This document shows positions 16,582-28,520 of a stretch of DNA of 58,167 nt, one piece after another (position 1 is the first letter of the stretch; every line of letters starts with the position of its first letter). The position numbers and the translations under genes are program-made. Under the pieces are notes generated by a model, which was not told the origin of the DNA, made no database searches, and was given only the letters and a program-made list of their open reading frames with translations. This DNA comes from Gammaproteobacteria bacterium (lineage in GTDB: Bacteria > Pseudomonadota > Gammaproteobacteria > Pseudomonadales > Litorivicinaceae): positions 1 to 58,167 of the forward strand of contig JAHEDY010000013.1 of the NCBI GenBank assembly GCA_024640985.1, in the 5' to 3' direction.

Positions 16582-17909
16582 TAACGACGATTCTCGCCAC
16601 CATTATTGCCCTAGGGGTATTGGTGACTGTGCATGAGTTTGGCCACTATTGGGTGGCAAAACGGTGCGGCGTCCGCGTTCTCCGGTTTTCAGTGGGATTT
16701 GGGCGTGCGCTGTATACCTGGAAAGATCAGGCTGGAACCGAGTTTTGTATCGCTGCGATCCCACTTGGCGGCTACGTCAAAATGTTGGACGGGCGAGAGC
16801 GAACGATTGCAGAAGATGAGCGTGACGAGGCCTTTGATCAAAAGTCTGTCGGGCAACGGTTCGCGATTGTCGCGGCTGGTCCAGCCATTAACCTCATCTT
16901 TGCGGCTCTCATTTATGCCTTGATCAGCATGATTGGGGTGCAGACACCTGTCCCTATAGTCGGTGAGCTACCCACGGTCACTGCGAGCAAAACACGTCTT
17001 CCAGCAGAAATCGTGTCATTTGATGGCCGCGAGATGGAGTCTTGGGAGCGCATCTCGATCGCGATGGTAGATGTGATCGGTGATCAGACCACGGTTCAAG
17101 TGGGTCTTCGGCCACTCGACTCGACGATTGTGAATCAAGTCACGATGCCGGTTCCTCGGGATTTGATCACCGACGAAAGTCCGTTGGTTGCCTTTGGGGT
17201 GAGACCCTGGTCACCACCGATTCCGGCGGAGTTGGCCCGAGTGATCGCCGGTGGAGTGGGTGAAGCCTCCGGTCTCCTTGCCGGTGATCGGATCACTGCA
17301 GTCAATGGGGACCCAGTGACGGATTGGTCTGAGTTTGTTGCCGCCATCAAGGTCGCCTATGGCTTGTCCACTGAGTTAACTCTTGAGCGTGGCGATCTGA
17401 TGCAGACGCTGGTTGTGGTTCCAGAGACCCGAGAAGGCCCTGATGGACCCTATGGATTTTTGGGTGTTGCGCCTGTGGTGAAGCCCTTGCCTCCGGAGCT
17501 CATCCGGACCGTTCAGGAACATCCGATCAAAGCGCTCTGGGTTGGTGTCGAGCGGACGGTTGAGATGAGTTGGCTGACCGTTGAGTCCATCGGCAAGATG
17601 ATCACTGGTGCGTTATCACCGGAGAACTTGAGTGGCCCACTGACCATTGCTAGAGTGGCTGGAGATTCAGCGAGCTCTGGTTGGTATGCCTATTTAAGTT
17701 TTATTGCTTACCTGAGTGTGAGCTTGGGCGTCTTGAATTTACTGCCGATTCCTGTGCTTGATGGCGGGCATCTGGTATTTTTCGTGGTGGAATGGTTGCG
17801 AGGTAAGCCAGTCTCAGAGCAGGTGCAGATGCAAGGGATCCGTATTGGCATGGCGTTGTTGATGGGATTGATGTTCTTTGCCTTTTATAATGATTTGATG
17901 CGGTTATAG
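16578..17909 (+). CDS. rseP: RIP metalloprotease RseP
   Basis: Site-2 protease of the inner membrane that cleaves RseA to release sigma-E and removes remnant signal peptides. The 443-residue protein has the zinc motif HEFGH at residues 19-23 inside the first membrane helix. Two central PDZ regions follow (GEASGLLAGDRITAVNGDPV in the second), and the LDG-type third ligand is seen in LLPIPVLDGGHLVFF. The ATG overlaps the dxr stop (ATGA). It precedes bamA, whose product level is tied to the sigma-E response in enterics. Confidence 0.96.
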   Translation: MITTILATIIALGVLVTVHEFGHYWVAKRCGVRVLRFSVGFGRALYTWKDQAGTEFCIAAIPLGGYVKMLDGRERTIAEDERDEAFDQKSVGQRFAIVAAGPAINLIFAALIYALISMIGVQTPVPIVGELPTVTASKTRLPAEIVSFDGREMESWERISIAMVDVIGDQTTVQVGLRPLDSTIVNQVTMPVPRDLITDESPLVAFGVRPWSPPIPAELARVIAGGVGEASGLLAGDRITAVNGDPVTDWSEFVAAIKVAYGLSTELTLERGDLMQTLVVVPETREGPDGPYGFLGVAPVVKPLPPELIRTVQEHPIKALWVGVERTVEMSWLTVESIGKMITGALSPENLSGPLTIARVAGDSASSGWYAYLSFIAYLSVSLGVLNLLPIPVLDGGHLVFFVVEWLRGKPVSEQVQMQGIRIGMALLMGLMFFAFYNDLMRL

Positions 17910-17937
17910 AAAAACCGTCGAACCAGGAAGTTCACAC

Positions 17938-20244
17938 ATGCGTTGTACTCTACCTCTGAGCGCTCTTGCGCTCGCTCTTGCGATTTCTGCTCATGCTGCA
18001 GAACCCTTTCAGGCATCTGACATCCGGATTGATGGCCTAAAGCGGGTATCCTCGGGTTCTGTGTTCGATGCGTTGACCATCCAGCCGGGTGATCGAGTGA
18101 CCGATGCTGATATCTCAATGGCCACCCGTGCGCTGTTTGAGACTGGCTTTTTTGATCAAGTGGAAGTGCGTGCAGACGGCGACGTGCTCGTGATCGAAGT
18201 CACCGAGCGTCCTGCGGTCTCTCGTATTGATATCGAAGGCAACCAAGCGATTAAAACGGAAGATCTTCTCGATAGTCTGCGTCGTGCAGGGATTGTCGAG
18301 GGTGATGTCTTAAAGCGGGCAACCCTTGATCAGTTAGAGCAAGCAATTCAGCGCCAGTACACCAGTCGTGGTCGGTACGATGCGACCGTGAGCTCAGAAA
18401 TCATCGAGCAGGACAGAAATCGTGTGGGCTTGAAAATCTCGATCTATGAAGGTTCGGTGGCCACCATTTCACGAATTGCCATTGTGGGTAATGAAGCCTT
18501 TGATGACGGTACGCTGTTGGATGAAATGTCCTTAACAGAACCTGGTGTCTTTACCTGGTTCTCCGGCTCAGACAACTATGAAACCGAAAAACTGAGTGCC
18601 GATGTCGAAGCCATCCGTTCCTACTATCTCAATCGGGGCTATGTGAACGTTGAGGTTTCTGAGCCTCAAGTGGAATTGTCCGAGAATTTAGAAGACGTGT
18701 TTATCACCATTACGGTGAATGAAGGTCAAGAATTCCGAGTTGGTGCTGTGAATGTCGGTGGTGACCAGCCGATCGATCTATCGGCTGCTGTTGAAGAAAT
18801 GACCCTGCAGACCGGTGAAATCTTCAGCCGCCGCCTGGTGAACGAAGCAGTCAATACCATGAGCAAAAAGCTCGGGGATGCCGGTTATGCCAGAGCCCAG
18901 GTTCGCGCAGTTCCCGAAATTAATGGTGAGACTCAGACCGTTGACGTCACCTTGGTTGTGACTCCCGGACCGCTGGTCTACGTTCGTCGTGTTGAATTCC
19001 GTGGGAACACCGACACCTCGGATGTTGTGTTGCGGCGTGAGATTCCGCAACTGGAGGCCTCAGTGAGTTCAGCCGCGGCCATTGAGAAAGGACGAATCAA
19101 CTTACAGCGTCTTGGATTTTTCAGTCTTGTCCGTGCATCAACCCGTCCTGTTCCAGATCAGCCCGATCAAGTCGATGTGGTTTACGAAGTCAAAGAGCAA
19201 GCCTCAGGTTCATTATCAGCCAGTGTGGGCTTCAGTCAGGGTGAAGGTGTGTTACTCGGCGCGGCGGTCAGTCAGAAAAACTTCCTGGGATCTGGTAACG
19301 CCTTGTCATTCAGTTTGCAAAGCTCAAGCTCCACCAAGGAAGCGCGGTTTTCGTTCACCGATCCGTACTACACCATTGATGGTGTGAGCCGAGGTGTGGA
19401 TCTGTATTTCGCGCAGACCGATTTTGATGACACCGGGACTGCCGATTACTCCACCGATGAGACGGGTCTCGGTCTGACCTTTGGGTATCCGGTGAGTAAT
19501 GAATCTCGCATTAGTACAAGCTTTGCTGTGCAAAACACGAATCTTGATGCCAAAGCCAGCGGTTCACGAGCGAGCTATATCGATACCTTTTTCACCAGTG
19601 AAGGACTCAGTAGTAGTGCAACAACGGCGGATTTCGTTGAGTACAAGGTCGGCGCTGCCTATAGTTTCGACACATTGAACAAAGCCTTTTTGCCGACTGA
19701 TGGGACACGGCACCGTTTGAGCTTCGACCTGTCGATTCCAGGATCAGACCTTGAATACTATACGGCGAGTTATCTTGGAGAGACCTATATTCCGGTGCTC
19801 GAGCAAGAAGACGTGAGTTTGAAATTTAAGACACGGCTGGGCTACGGAGACGGCGTCGGTGACTCTCAAGGACTTCCGTTTTTGAAAAACTTTTTCGCCG
19901 GTGGTATCCGGACAGTGCGTGGGTATACCTACAACAGTCTGGGTCCGACAGATAGCAACGGAGAACAAATCGGCGGTAACGTATTGATCACAGGTACAGC
20001 CGCTTTACAGTTCCCAATGCCCGGTGTGAAAGAGACTGATCAGGCTCGTTTATCTCTCTTTGGTGATGCAGGGCAGGTCTATGCAGACAATGCGGAGCTT
20101 GGCGATTTACGGTACTCAGCTGGCTTGGCATTAGCCTGGATGACCCCGATCGGTCCGCTGTCCTTCACTTACGCATCGGCACTCAACAGTAAATCGACAG
20201 ATGAAACCGAAGGCTTTCAGTTCTCGATCGGTTCCACGTTCTAA
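17938..20244 (+). CDS. bamA: Outer membrane protein assembly factor BamA
   Basis: Core of the BAM complex that folds beta-barrel proteins into the outer membrane. A signal peptide of about 20 residues ends at AISAHAA. Five POTRA domains occupy roughly residues 21-420 (the first begins FQASDIRIDGLKRVSSGSVF), then the 16-strand barrel begins near SLSASVGFSQGEGVLLGAAV. The conserved FAGGIRTVRGY (VRGF/Y-type lid loop) is present, and the protein ends in an aromatic residue (SIGSTF). At 768 residues it has family length. The stop overlaps the lpxD ATG (TAATG), leaving no room for skp. Confidence 0.97.
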   Translation: MRCTLPLSALALALAISAHAAEPFQASDIRIDGLKRVSSGSVFDALTIQPGDRVTDADISMATRALFETGFFDQVEVRADGDVLVIEVTERPAVSRIDIEGNQAIKTEDLLDSLRRAGIVEGDVLKRATLDQLEQAIQRQYTSRGRYDATVSSEIIEQDRNRVGLKISIYEGSVATISRIAIVGNEAFDDGTLLDEMSLTEPGVFTWFSGSDNYETEKLSADVEAIRSYYLNRGYVNVEVSEPQVELSENLEDVFITITVNEGQEFRVGAVNVGGDQPIDLSAAVEEMTLQTGEIFSRRLVNEAVNTMSKKLGDAGYARAQVRAVPEINGETQTVDVTLVVTPGPLVYVRRVEFRGNTDTSDVVLRREIPQLEASVSSAAAIEKGRINLQRLGFFSLVRASTRPVPDQPDQVDVVYEVKEQASGSLSASVGFSQGEGVLLGAAVSQKNFLGSGNALSFSLQSSSSTKEARFSFTDPYYTIDGVSRGVDLYFAQTDFDDTGTADYSTDETGLGLTFGYPVSNESRISTSFAVQNTNLDAKASGSRASYIDTFFTSEGLSSSATTADFVEYKVGAAYSFDTLNKAFLPTDGTRHRLSFDLSIPGSDLEYYTASYLGETYIPVLEQEDVSLKFKTRLGYGDGVGDSQGLPFLKNFFAGGIRTVRGYTYNSLGPTDSNGEQIGGNVLITGTAALQFPMPGVKETDQARLSLFGDAGQVYADNAELGDLRYSAGLALAWMTPIGPLSFTYASALNSKSTDETEGFQFSIGSTF

Positions 20245-21224
20245 TGCGTTATACGTTAGCTGAGCTCGCTCGGTTGACGGCAACTGAGTTGGTTGGAGAG
20301 GGCACCATCGAGGTGTCTGAACTTGCGTCTTTAGCGCGTGCCACAGAATCGAGCTTAAGTTTCCTATCCAATGATTCGCGTCGTCATGAACTCGAAGCAA
20401 CCAATGCAGCTGCGGTCGTTGTCTCCAAAGCCTTAAGTGATGACATTGCTTGTGGTCTGATCTCAGATGATCCGTATCGAACCTATGCTGAGTTGTCTGT
20501 GTTATTTGATGAGAAAGGCATTCCATTTGCCCACGGAGTGCATCCGACAGCAGTCATCGATCCCACTGCGGTCATTGCCGATCATGTGTCGGTCGGCCCA
20601 GGAGTGGTGATTGGTGCTGATGTTGTCGTGGGTGCAGGCTCAGTGATTGGCCCGAACGTCACGGTCTATCCCAACACTCGGATTGGGCTCGATTGCTTGA
20701 TTGGTGCAGCAACCGTTATTGGTTATGACGGGTTTGGGTTTGCTAAGTCATCAAGTGGCTGGGTCAAGATTCGACAGCTTGGTGGTGTCTTGATTGGTGA
20801 TGACGTGGAGATTGGGGCTGGGTGCACCATCGACCGCGGCGCTCTCGATGACACCGTGATCGACGATGGGGTCAAACTCGATAATCAAGTGCATATTGCG
20901 CATGGTTGTCACTTAGGGGCTCGAACTGCGATGGCAGGTTATGTTGCCTTAGCCGGTGGGACGATCATTGGTCAGGACGTCACCGTCGGCGGAATGACTG
21001 GCTTTACGGGACATTTGTCGGTCTGTGATAAAGTACACGTCGGTGCCAACGCACTGGTTACCCAATCGATTACGACCCCGGGCGCGTACTTAGGTGGCGC
21101 TGGGGGTGTGATGAAAGCCGAAGATTGGCGCAAAAATGCGGTTCGTTTTCGGCAGTTAGACGCAATGGCGCGTCGACTACAGATGCTTGAAAAGCAACTG
21201 AATACTCAGAGTAAGGACTCGTAA
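20244..21224 (+). CDS. lpxD: UDP-3-O-(3-hydroxyacyl)glucosamine N-acyltransferase
   Basis: Third step of lipid A synthesis: adds the N-linked hydroxyacyl chain. The 326-residue protein has an N-terminal uridine-binding domain (residues 1-100) and a left-handed beta-helix of hexapeptide repeats ([20 protein letters not shown] onward). The catalytic histidine region is [14 protein letters not shown]-terminal helix follows. Both ends overlap neighbours by one base (TAATG with bamA and with fabZ). Confidence 0.96.
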   Translation: MRYTLAELARLTATELVGEGTIEVSELASLARATESSLSFLSNDSRRHELEATNAAAVVVSKALSDDIACGLISDDPYRTYAELSVLFDEKGIPFAHGVHPTAVIDPTAVIADHVSVGPGVVIGADVVVGAGSVIGPNVTVYPNTRIGLDCLIGAATVIGYDGFGFAKSSSGWVKIRQLGGVLIGDDVEIGAGCTIDRGALDDTVIDDGVKLDNQVHIAHGCHLGARTAMAGYVALAGGTIIGQDVTVGGMTGFTGHLSVCDKVHVGANALVTQSITTPGAYLGGAGGVMKAEDWRKNAVRFRQLDAMARRLQMLEKQLNTQSKDS

Positions 21225-21664
21225 TGCTTCTGGATATCAAGGAAATCCGTGAATACTTGCCACATCGTTATCCATTTTTATTGGTGGACCGCGTGGTGGA
21301 ACTTGAGGTCGAAAAACGGGTAAAGGCGATTAAAAACGTCACCTGTAATGAAGACTTTTTTAATGGCCACTTTCCGGATCATCCGGTGATGCCTGGTGTG
21401 TTGATCATTGAAGCACTGGCACAAGCAGCCGGTGTTCTCGGGTTTAAAACCATGGACAAAAAGCCTTCCGAGGGATCGATCTATTTGTTTGTTGGAGCTG
21501 ATGATGTGCGGTTTAAGCGTCAGGTGGTGCCGGGAGATCAATTGATTCTTGAAGCGGAAGTGTTGCGTGTCCGGGCGGGCGTTTGGAAGTTTGGTTGTCG
21601 CGCAAGCGTTGATGGCGAAACTGTTTGTACAGCTACCATTTTGTGCGCGGACAGGAAAGTTTGA
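21224..21664 (+). CDS. fabZ: 3-hydroxyacyl-ACP dehydratase FabZ
   Basis: Dehydrates 3-hydroxyacyl-ACP in fatty acid elongation, competing with lipid A synthesis for hydroxymyristoyl-ACP. The 146-residue hot-dog protein has the catalytic His in [19 protein letters not shown], with the Glu of the same segment. The opening [18 protein letters not shown] is typical. The lpxA reading frame starts in its last codons. Placement between lpxD and lpxA is the classic order. Confidence 0.97.
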   Translation: MLLDIKEIREYLPHRYPFLLVDRVVELEVEKRVKAIKNVTCNEDFFNGHFPDHPVMPGVLIIEALAQAAGVLGFKTMDKKPSEGSIYLFVGADDVRFKRQVVPGDQLILEAEVLRVRAGVWKFGCRASVDGETVCTATILCADRKV

Positions 21665-22437
21665 CGACAATTCATCCACAGGCGCTGGTTGATCCAAAAG
21701 CAGAACTTGCTGATGACGTTGAGGTTGGACCGTTTGCCATCATTGGACCTGAGGTCACAATCGGTGCTGGTACCGTGGTTGGCCCGCATGCCATTTTAAA
21801 AGGTCCCACCACCATTGGTGTGGGCAATCGAGTCTTTCAATTCGCCTCTGTGGGTGAAGACTGCCAAGATAAAAAATACAAAGGGGAACGCACTGAGCTT
21901 GTCATCGGTGACAACAATGTCATTCGTGAGGGTGCGACCTTACATCGTGGAACCGCTCAAGATCGAGGCATCACCAAGATCGGTTCGAATAACTTATTGA
22001 TGTGCTATGTGCACGTGGCTCATGACTGTGTGATCGGCGACAACATTATCATGGCCAATAACACGGCTGTTGCCGGACACGTCCATGTCGGTGACGGTGC
22101 CATTCTTGGTGGCGGTACGTTGGTGCACCAATTTTGTCGGATCGGACAATTTGCCATGACAGCGGCAGGGACCGTGGTCCTTCAGGATATTCCTGCTTTT
22201 GTGACCTGTTCTGGGAATCGGGCCGAAGCCCACGGAATGAACGTGGAAGGGATGCGTCGTCGAGGGGTCGACAGTGATGCGATCAATCGTCTGAGAGAGG
22301 CCTATAAAACCGTTTATCGTCGTGGTTTGACGTTGGATCAAGCGATCGCAGAACTCGGGCAAAATCATGTTGGATGTCCTGAAGTAGACACATTTCTTGA
22401 CAGTCTTAAGTCTTCGCAACGAGGCATCGTTCGCTGA
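21661..22437 (+). CDS. lpxA: UDP-N-acetylglucosamine O-acyltransferase
   Basis: First step of lipid A synthesis. The 258-residue product is a left-handed beta-helix ([20 protein letters not shown] at the start) with the catalytic His region [12 protein letters not shown]. The only start that gives a family-like N-terminus is TTG at 21661, overlapping the fabZ stop as TTGA. The next upstream ATG (21625) would add twelve residues translated inside fabZ. A weak start coupled to fabZ would lower LpxA output relative to FabZ; that is inference. Confidence 0.93.
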   Translation: MTTIHPQALVDPKAELADDVEVGPFAIIGPEVTIGAGTVVGPHAILKGPTTIGVGNRVFQFASVGEDCQDKKYKGERTELVIGDNNVIREGATLHRGTAQDRGITKIGSNNLLMCYVHVAHDCVIGDNIIMANNTAVAGHVHVGDGAILGGGTLVHQFCRIGQFAMTAAGTVVLQDIPAFVTCSGNRAEAHGMNVEGMRRRGVDSDAINRLREAYKTVYRRGLTLDQAIAELGQNHVGCPEVDTFLDSLKSSQRGIVR

Positions 22438-23549
22438 TGCAAATCTGTGTGGCAGCTGGAGAAGTCTCCGGCGACCAGATTCTCGCTCCCATTCTTTCTC
22501 GCGTTTCAGAGTCTGCTGCTGTGACCTTCAGTGGGATCGCCGGACCCCAGATGATAGCCGCAGGTACCTACCCACTCTTTCCCATGGACCGACTGTCGGT
22601 CATGGGCATCATGGAAGTCTTGCCACGCATTCCGGAGCTCCTCTCGATTCGCCGACAAATGAAGCATTACCTCAAAGCTTCAAGGCCCTCGGCGTTAATT
22701 ACCTGTGATGCACCAGATTTCAATTTACCGCTCTGTGCCTATGCAAAATCCTTGGGAATTCCGGCGATTCATGTTGTCAGTCCATCGGTATGGGCTTGGC
22801 GTCGTCATCGGATTCCAAGGATTGCAAAACAACTGGACCGATTGTTGTGTGTCTTTCCCTTTGAGCCCGAGCTCTATGCGAATACCGGTTTGCACTGCGA
22901 TTTTATTGGTCATCCATTGGCCGCAGACATTCAGTTTAACCCTGATCCCGCCGATGCTCGCCGTGCACTGGATTTGCCAATGAGTGGACCGATTCTCGGA
23001 ATTCTTCCAGGCAGTCGGAATGCCGAAGTGAAGCGATTACTTCCATTATTCCTTCAGGTCTTTGATCGTCTACTGGATGAGGATCCGGATTTGATCGGTG
23101 TAATTCCAGCAGCCAGCGATGCGCTGACTGCAGAGATTCAATCCAAGGTTGCCGGCCGACCCTGTCGGGTGGTTTCTGGTCAATCACGGCAGGTGATGGC
23201 AGCATCAACAGCGGTTTTGCTGGCTTCGGGTACGGCTGCATTAGAGTCTGTCTTAACAGGTCGACCCACAGTCGCTGCTTATCGAATGAATCCCTGGACC
23301 TACCGACTGGTCAAAGGAAAGCTCGAGACCGAATTCGTGACACTGCCGAATTATTTGGCGCACCAAGCTCTGATCCCTGAGCTCATCCAGGATCACGCCA
23401 CAACACAAGCGATCGTGAGCGCGATTCAACCCCAACTCAAAGAGGGTGTTTCGGATCTATTTTTAGCCCAGGCGCGGTCAATTCACGAGACCTTGACAGG
23501 AGATGTGACTGCTAGGGCTTCACGCGCGATTCTGGATGAGTTGTTGTGA
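22437..23549 (+). CDS. lpxB: Lipid A disaccharide synthase
   Basis: Joins UDP-2,3-diacylglucosamine and lipid X to form the lipid A disaccharide; a GT-B (GT19) glycosyltransferase at the inner membrane face. The 370-residue protein starts [18 protein letters not shown] and has the family stretches [20 protein letters not shown] and [12 protein letters not shown]. The sugar-nucleotide site follows in [21 protein letters not shown]. The ATG shares a base with the lpxA stop. Confidence 0.96.
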   Translation: MQICVAAGEVSGDQILAPILSRVSESAAVTFSGIAGPQMIAAGTYPLFPMDRLSVMGIMEVLPRIPELLSIRRQMKHYLKASRPSALITCDAPDFNLPLCAYAKSLGIPAIHVVSPSVWAWRRHRIPRIAKQLDRLLCVFPFEPELYANTGLHCDFIGHPLAADIQFNPDPADARRALDLPMSGPILGILPGSRNAEVKRLLPLFLQVFDRLLDEDPDLIGVIPAASDALTAEIQSKVAGRPCRVVSGQSRQVMAASTAVLLASGTAALESVLTGRPTVAAYRMNPWTYRLVKGKLETEFVTLPNYLAHQALIPELIQDHATTQAIVSAIQPQLKEGVSDLFLAQARSIHETLTGDVTARASRAILDELL

Positions 23550-24118
23550 GTCTGATGATTGGCGTCGATGAGGTTGGTCGTGGGCCTTTGGCGGGACCAG
23601 TTGTGACCTGTGCGGTCTTGTGGCCAGAGGATCATGGGATGATCGCGCTTGATGATTCGAAGAAATTGTCGGCCAAAAAACGCGAAACTCTGGTTCCTTT
23701 GATTCGCGACAAAGCCATCAAAATCAGTTTTGGGCGTGCTGAGGTGGATGAAATTGATCGCCTCAATATCCTGCATGCCACGATGCTTGCCATGGAGCGC
23801 GCTGTTGCGGGATTGGGAGCAGTGGATGCGCCGATACGCATCGATGGGAATCGAGTGCCTGATGGCTTAAAGGGACGTGCATTGGCAGTCGTGGGTGGCG
23901 ATGGTCTGATCGCTGCGATCTCAGCCGCTTCAATTCTTGCTAAAGTGGCACGGGATGAGGAAATGACGGCATTGGCAGAGATGTATCCTGGCTATGGGTT
24001 TGAAGGTCATGCGGGATATCCCACCAAAGCGCACATCCAGGCGCTTGAAACCTTGGGGGTGAGTCCGATCCATCGGCGATCGTTTGGACCTGTTAAACGC
24101 ATTTTGGAGAACGCATGA
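23546..24118 (+). CDS. rnhB: Ribonuclease HII
   Basis: Cuts RNA in RNA-DNA hybrids and starts removal of single ribonucleotides from DNA. The 190-residue protein has the catalytic Asp-Glu motif [15 protein letters not shown] at the very N-terminus, [12 protein letters not shown], and [16 protein letters not shown] in the C-terminal half. The GTG start at 23546 overlaps the lpxB stop and has GATGAG five bases upstream. An ATG three codons later is possible. It ends in an ATGA overlap with dnaE. Confidence 0.95.
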   Translation: MSLMIGVDEVGRGPLAGPVVTCAVLWPEDHGMIALDDSKKLSAKKRETLVPLIRDKAIKISFGRAEVDEIDRLNILHATMLAMERAVAGLGAVDAPIRIDGNRVPDGLKGRALAVVGGDGLIAAISAASILAKVARDEEMTALAEMYPGYGFEGHAGYPTKAHIQALETLGVSPIHRRSFGPVKRILENA

Positions 24119-27100
24119 CGCAGTTTGTCCACTTGAGGACGCATTCTGAGTATTCCATGGTCGATGGCCTCTTTCGGGTCAAAGAACTGGTGAGTCGAGT
24201 CGCCGAATTTGGGATGCCGGCGGTGGCTTTGACGGATGAATCGAATCTCTTTGCCTTGGTTAAATTTTATCGAGCCTGTCTTGCGCAGGGGATCCAGCCC
24301 ATCATTGGTGCAGATTGCTGGGTACAGGGGGATGAGGGCTTCGGGCGACTGACTTTGATCGCCATGAATCAAACGGGATATCACAACCTGCTTGAACTCT
24401 TGTCACTGGGTTGGCTGAAAGGACAAGACGGTGACTATGCATTACTGGATTGGACTTGGGTCACTGAGCATGCCAGTGGCTTGATTTGTTTGACAGGTGC
24501 CACTGAGGGTGAAATCGGTCGTTTAGTGGCCGCTGGACAAACCGACAAAGCCGATGCAGTTCTTGATAAATACCACCATCTCTTCGGTGATCGGCTCTAC
24601 TTTGAGTTGACGCGCGTTGGATTGTCTGGTGAGACAGTATTGATGCAGTACGGTGTTGAGGCAGCAGATCGTCGACAGATTCCGTTAGTCGCCACCAATG
24701 TGGCCTGTTTCAAGGCGGCTGATGATTTTGAGGCACATGAGACCCGGGTTTGTATCCATGACAGTGTGACTTTAGATGATCAGCGCCGGGTACATCGTCA
24801 CACGCCTGATCAATGGCTGAAACCACAAGAGGCGATGGCTGAACTCTTTTCAGATTTGCCAGATGCTGTCGCCAATACTGTACAAATTGCCAAGCGATGC
24901 GGTGTTGAATTGACGCTTGGAACCTATTTTCTCCCGGAATATCCGGTTCCAGAGGGTATGACGCTTGATGACTTTTTCCGTCAATTTTCTCACGAAGGCT
25001 TAACAGCCCGCATAGCGGCTGCCGCATCTTACGGGCAGACCCTGGACGAGTCGGTTTATCGCGCGCGGCTGGATTTTGAGGTTGATGTCATCCTGCAAAT
25101 GGGGTTCCCAGGGTACTTCTTGATCGTTGCGGACTTTATTCAGTGGGCCAAAGGCCAGTCCATTCCGGTCGGTCCAGGGCGGGGTTCAGGAGCTGGATCA
25201 ATCGTTGCCTGGGCGTTAAATATCACTGATTTGGATCCGATTGCGCATGAATTACTGTTTGAGCGATTTCTGAATCCAGAACGGGTATCCATGCCTGACT
25301 TTGACGTCGACTTCTGCATGGAAGGTCGTGATCGGGTGATCGATTATGTAGCTGAACGCTATGGGCGTAACGCAGTCAGTCAGATTGTTACCTTCGGTTC
25401 AATGGCCGCAAAAGCGGTGGTTCGTGATGTGACCCGGGTGCAAGGGAAGCCCTATGGTCTCGGTGATCGATTGGCCAAACTCATCCCCTTTGAAGTGGGG
25501 ATGACACTGGATAAAGCTTTCGATGCGGAACCGCAGTTAAAAGAATGGGTTGAGACTGACGAGGAAGTTCGTGAAGTCTGGGACATGGCGTTGAAGCTTG
25601 AAGGATTGTCACGGAATACCGGAAAACATGCCGGTGGTGTCGTGATCGCGCCAGGGAAGTTGACGGATTTCACAGCGCTACTCTCGGCTGAAGATGGATC
25701 CAGTTTAGTCACGCAACTGGATAAGGACGATGTCGAAGCCGCCGGCTTGGTTAAGTTTGATTTCTTGGGGTTGCGGACTCTGACGATCATCGATTGGGCT
25801 CTTGGGTTGATTCGTGAGACTCGCGGTGAAGCGCCTGTCATCGAACGCATTCCGATGGATGAGGCCAAAGTGTTTGAGCTTTTATGTCGGGGTGATACGA
25901 CGGCGGTGTTTCAGTTGGAATCGAGAGGCATGAAGGAGTTGATCCGTCGCCTGAAGCCGAATTCCTTTGAAGATATCGTGGCTTTAGTGGCGCTCTTTCG
26001 CCCGGGTCCTTTGCAGTCGGGGATGGTGGATGATTTTATCAACCGGAAACACGGCCGAGCCCGAGTCGAATATCCTCATCCGGATCTTGAGCCGATCCTG
26101 AACAACACCTATGGCGTCATTTTGTATCAGGAACAAGTGATGCAGATCGCACAGGTGCTTGCTAACTATTCACTCGGCGGCGCGGATCTACTGCGTCGAG
26201 CCATGGGTAAGAAAAAACCCGAAGAGATGGAGAAGCAGCGCGAGATCTTCCTCAAAGGAACCGCGGAGCGGAATATCGACGCAAAGCTTGCGGGTTCGAT
26301 TTTTGATCTGATGGAAAAGTTCGCTGGGTACGGATTTAACAAGTCACACTCAGCAGCCTATGCCTTGGTGTCTTATCAGACCGCGTATTTAAAAACCCAT
26401 TATCCAGCGGAATTCATGGCGGCAGTGTTGTCATCGGATATGGATAACACGGATAAAGTGGTGCCTTTGATCGAGGAGTGCCGACGCATGGGCTTGGTCG
26501 TCCGTCCTCCGGATGTGAATGCGGGTGCGTTTAAGTTTTCGGTCAAAGATGGCGAAATTATTTATGGCTTAGGTGCGATCAAAGGTCTCGGTGAAGGTCC
26601 GATTGGACAGTTGGTTGAGGCACGTGCCAACGAGGGTCCATTTAGTGATGTGTTTGATTTTTGTCGTCGGGTGGGCACCAGTAAAGTGAATCGCCGAGCG
26701 CTTGAAGCACTGATCCGTGCGGGTGCCTTTGACTCACTCGACGAGCCACGCTGGGTGTTAATGGCATCGCTTGAGGATGCGATTGGTCAGGCAGATCAGG
26801 AAGCCCGCAATGAAGCTGTCGGCATGGAAGATTTGTTTGGCTTAGGTGCAGAGTCGAGTGCGGCGTCAAGCGCTGATCCCTATCAACATCATCGACAGAC
26901 CGTGCGTTGGACCGAGCGCGACATCTTGCGTGGAGAAAAAGAAACGCTCGGTCTGTATCTGACCGGCCATCCCATTGATTGGTACGCAGATGATCTCAAG
27001 GGATTGGGGGCGAAAGCGCTCGAAAATCTTGAGAGAACCAAAGACAGTGTGCGGGTTGCCGGTCTGATTGTCGGTCTTCGCGTGATTCGCAACAAGCGGG

Positions 27101-27567
27101 GAGAGTCTTTCGGTATCGTCACGCTTGATGATCGAACTGCCCGAATGGATGTCACGGTGTTTGCCGATTTATTTGCTGATTGTCGTGACAAACTCGCTGA
27201 CGACTCCTTGGTTGTGATTGAGGGTGATGTGAGTTTTGATGAATTCACCAACGGTTTAAAGATGCGTGCGAACAAGGTGGAGACCCTAGAGAATGCGCGG
27301 AAAGAGTCGGCATCAGGACTGAAGATTCATTTGGAGACGCGGGCGCCCGCATTTGCCGAGACCTTACTTTCCAAAATTCAACCGCATTTGGGCGGTGAGT
27401 GTCCGATCGTAATCGCGTACAATGCGGTCGACGCTAGTGGCGAAGTGGTCTTGGGTGAGCAGTATCAAGTGCACCCGAATGATTCACTGCTACTGGATTT
27501 ACAGGAGTTGCTCGGTCAAGATCGAGTGCAACTTGAGTTTGCCGCAAGGACACAAAAACGCGCATGA
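24115..27567 (+). CDS. dnaE: DNA polymerase III subunit alpha
   Basis: Catalytic subunit of the replicative polymerase. The 1150-residue protein has an N-terminal PHP domain ([19 protein letters not shown]), the palm motif [19 protein letters not shown] with the catalytic aspartates near residue 400, and the fingers region [14 protein letters not shown] tandem HhH segment follows, with a clamp-binding motif MEDLFGL near residue 905 and an OB fold ([18 protein letters not shown]). Length matches E. coli (1160). It overlaps rnhB and accA by ATGA junctions. Confidence 0.97.
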   Translation: MTQFVHLRTHSEYSMVDGLFRVKELVSRVAEFGMPAVALTDESNLFALVKFYRACLAQGIQPIIGADCWVQGDEGFGRLTLIAMNQTGYHNLLELLSLGWLKGQDGDYALLDWTWVTEHASGLICLTGATEGEIGRLVAAGQTDKADAVLDKYHHLFGDRLYFELTRVGLSGETVLMQYGVEAADRRQIPLVATNVACFKAADDFEAHETRVCIHDSVTLDDQRRVHRHTPDQWLKPQEAMAELFSDLPDAVANTVQIAKRCGVELTLGTYFLPEYPVPEGMTLDDFFRQFSHEGLTARIAAAASYGQTLDESVYRARLDFEVDVILQMGFPGYFLIVADFIQWAKGQSIPVGPGRGSGAGSIVAWALNITDLDPIAHELLFERFLNPERVSMPDFDVDFCMEGRDRVIDYVAERYGRNAVSQIVTFGSMAAKAVVRDVTRVQGKPYGLGDRLAKLIPFEVGMTLDKAFDAEPQLKEWVETDEEVREVWDMALKLEGLSRNTGKHAGGVVIAPGKLTDFTALLSAEDGSSLVTQLDKDDVEAAGLVKFDFLGLRTLTIIDWALGLIRETRGEAPVIERIPMDEAKVFELLCRGDTTAVFQLESRGMKELIRRLKPNSFEDIVALVALFRPGPLQSGMVDDFINRKHGRARVEYPHPDLEPILNNTYGVILYQEQVMQIAQVLANYSLGGADLLRRAMGKKKPEEMEKQREIFLKGTAERNIDAKLAGSIFDLMEKFAGYGFNKSHSAAYALVSYQTAYLKTHYPAEFMAAVLSSDMDNTDKVVPLIEECRRMGLVVRPPDVNAGAFKFSVKDGEIIYGLGAIKGLGEGPIGQLVEARANEGPFSDVFDFCRRVGTSKVNRRALEALIRAGAFDSLDEPRWVLMASLEDAIGQADQEARNEAVGMEDLFGLGAESSAASSADPYQHHRQTVRWTERDILRGEKETLGLYLTGHPIDWYADDLKGLGAKALENLERTKDSVRVAGLIVGLRVIRNKRGESFGIVTLDDRTARMDVTVFADLFADCRDKLADDSLVVIEGDVSFDEFTNGLKMRANKVETLENARKESASGLKIHLETRAPAFAETLLSKIQPHLGGECPIVIAYNAVDASGEVVLGEQYQVHPNDSLLLDLQELLGQDRVQLEFAARTQKRA

Positions 27568-28520
27568 ATCCAAACTATCTCGATTTTGAACAACCCATTG
27601 CAGATCTTGATTCGAAGATCGATGAGTTGAAACATCTGTCGACAGAATCTGGAATCAATATTGCAGAAGAAGTTGCGCGTTTGCAGACCAAATCCAAATC
27701 GCTGACGGAAAAGATTTTTTCGGACCTCACGATTTGGCAAAAAGCACAGCTTGCCCGTCATCCGAAGCGTCCCTACACCTTTGATTATGTCAAACACCTG
27801 ATTGATGGTTTCGATGAGTTGCATGGCGACCGTTTGTTTGGTGACGACCAGGCGCTGGTTGGTGGCATCGGTGAATTTCGTGGTCGTCCCGTGATGGTGA
27901 TTGGTCATGAAAAAGGACGAACCGTTAAAGAGAAAGTTGCTCGGAATTTTGGAATGCCACGGCCAGAAGGTTATCGCAAGGGTCAGCGCCTAATGCAGAT
28001 GGCAGAACGCTTTAAGATGCCGGTGTTGACCTTGATCGATACACCGGGTGCGTATCCAGGAATTGATGCTGAAGAACGCGGACAAAGCGAAGCCATCGCG
28101 AAAAGTCTTGCGGTGATGTCGCGCCTGAAAACACCGATTGTCACCTCAGTGATTGGTGAAGGTGGTTCAGGTGGTGCATTGGCGATCGGAGTCTGCGATA
28201 AGCTATTAATGCTCGAGTTTTCGACCTATTCGGTGATTTCACCTGAAGGCTGCGCGTCCATCTTATGGAAGAGTGCAGCGCATGCACCAGAAGCCGCGGA
28301 AGCCATGGGGATTACAGCGGATCGTCTCTTCTCCCTCGGTTTAGTGGATCAACTGATCCGAGAGCCGCTTGGTGGGGCGCATCGTGCGCCTGAGCAAGCA
28401 GCATCTGCACTTGGGGATGCTATTGAAGCGCAGTTGGATATCTTAAGCGGGTTGTCGGCTGAGCAGTTGTTAGAGTCTCGATATCAACGATTGATGCAAT
28501 TCGGTGTCGGTCGCAGCTGA
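27564..28520 (+). CDS. accA: Acetyl-CoA carboxylase carboxyltransferase subunit alpha
   Basis: With AccD, transfers the carboxyl group from biotin to acetyl-CoA for fatty acid synthesis. The 318-residue protein has the N-terminal helical region ([17 protein letters not shown]), [18 protein letters not shown], and the crotonase-fold carboxyltransferase core with [18 protein letters not shown] and [14 protein letters not shown]. The following tilS gene starts 17 bases inside its end. Confidence 0.97.
   Translation: MNPNYLDFEQPIADLDSKIDELKHLSTESGINIAEEVARLQTKSKSLTEKIFSDLTIWQKAQLARHPKRPYTFDYVKHLIDGFDELHGDRLFGDDQALVGGIGEFRGRPVMVIGHEKGRTVKEKVARNFGMPRPEGYRKGQRLMQMAERFKMPVLTLIDTPGAYPGIDAEERGQSEAIAKSLAVMSRLKTPIVTSVIGEGGSGGALAIGVCDKLLMLEFSTYSVISPEGCASILWKSAAHAPEAAEAMGITADRLFSLGLVDQLIREPLGGAHRAPEQAASALGDAIEAQLDILSGLSAEQLLESRYQRLMQFGVGRS

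Noticed and set aside
25452-25868. Minus-strand open frame inside dnaE
   Set aside because: It lies fully within a strongly conserved dnaE region and has no recognisable motif.
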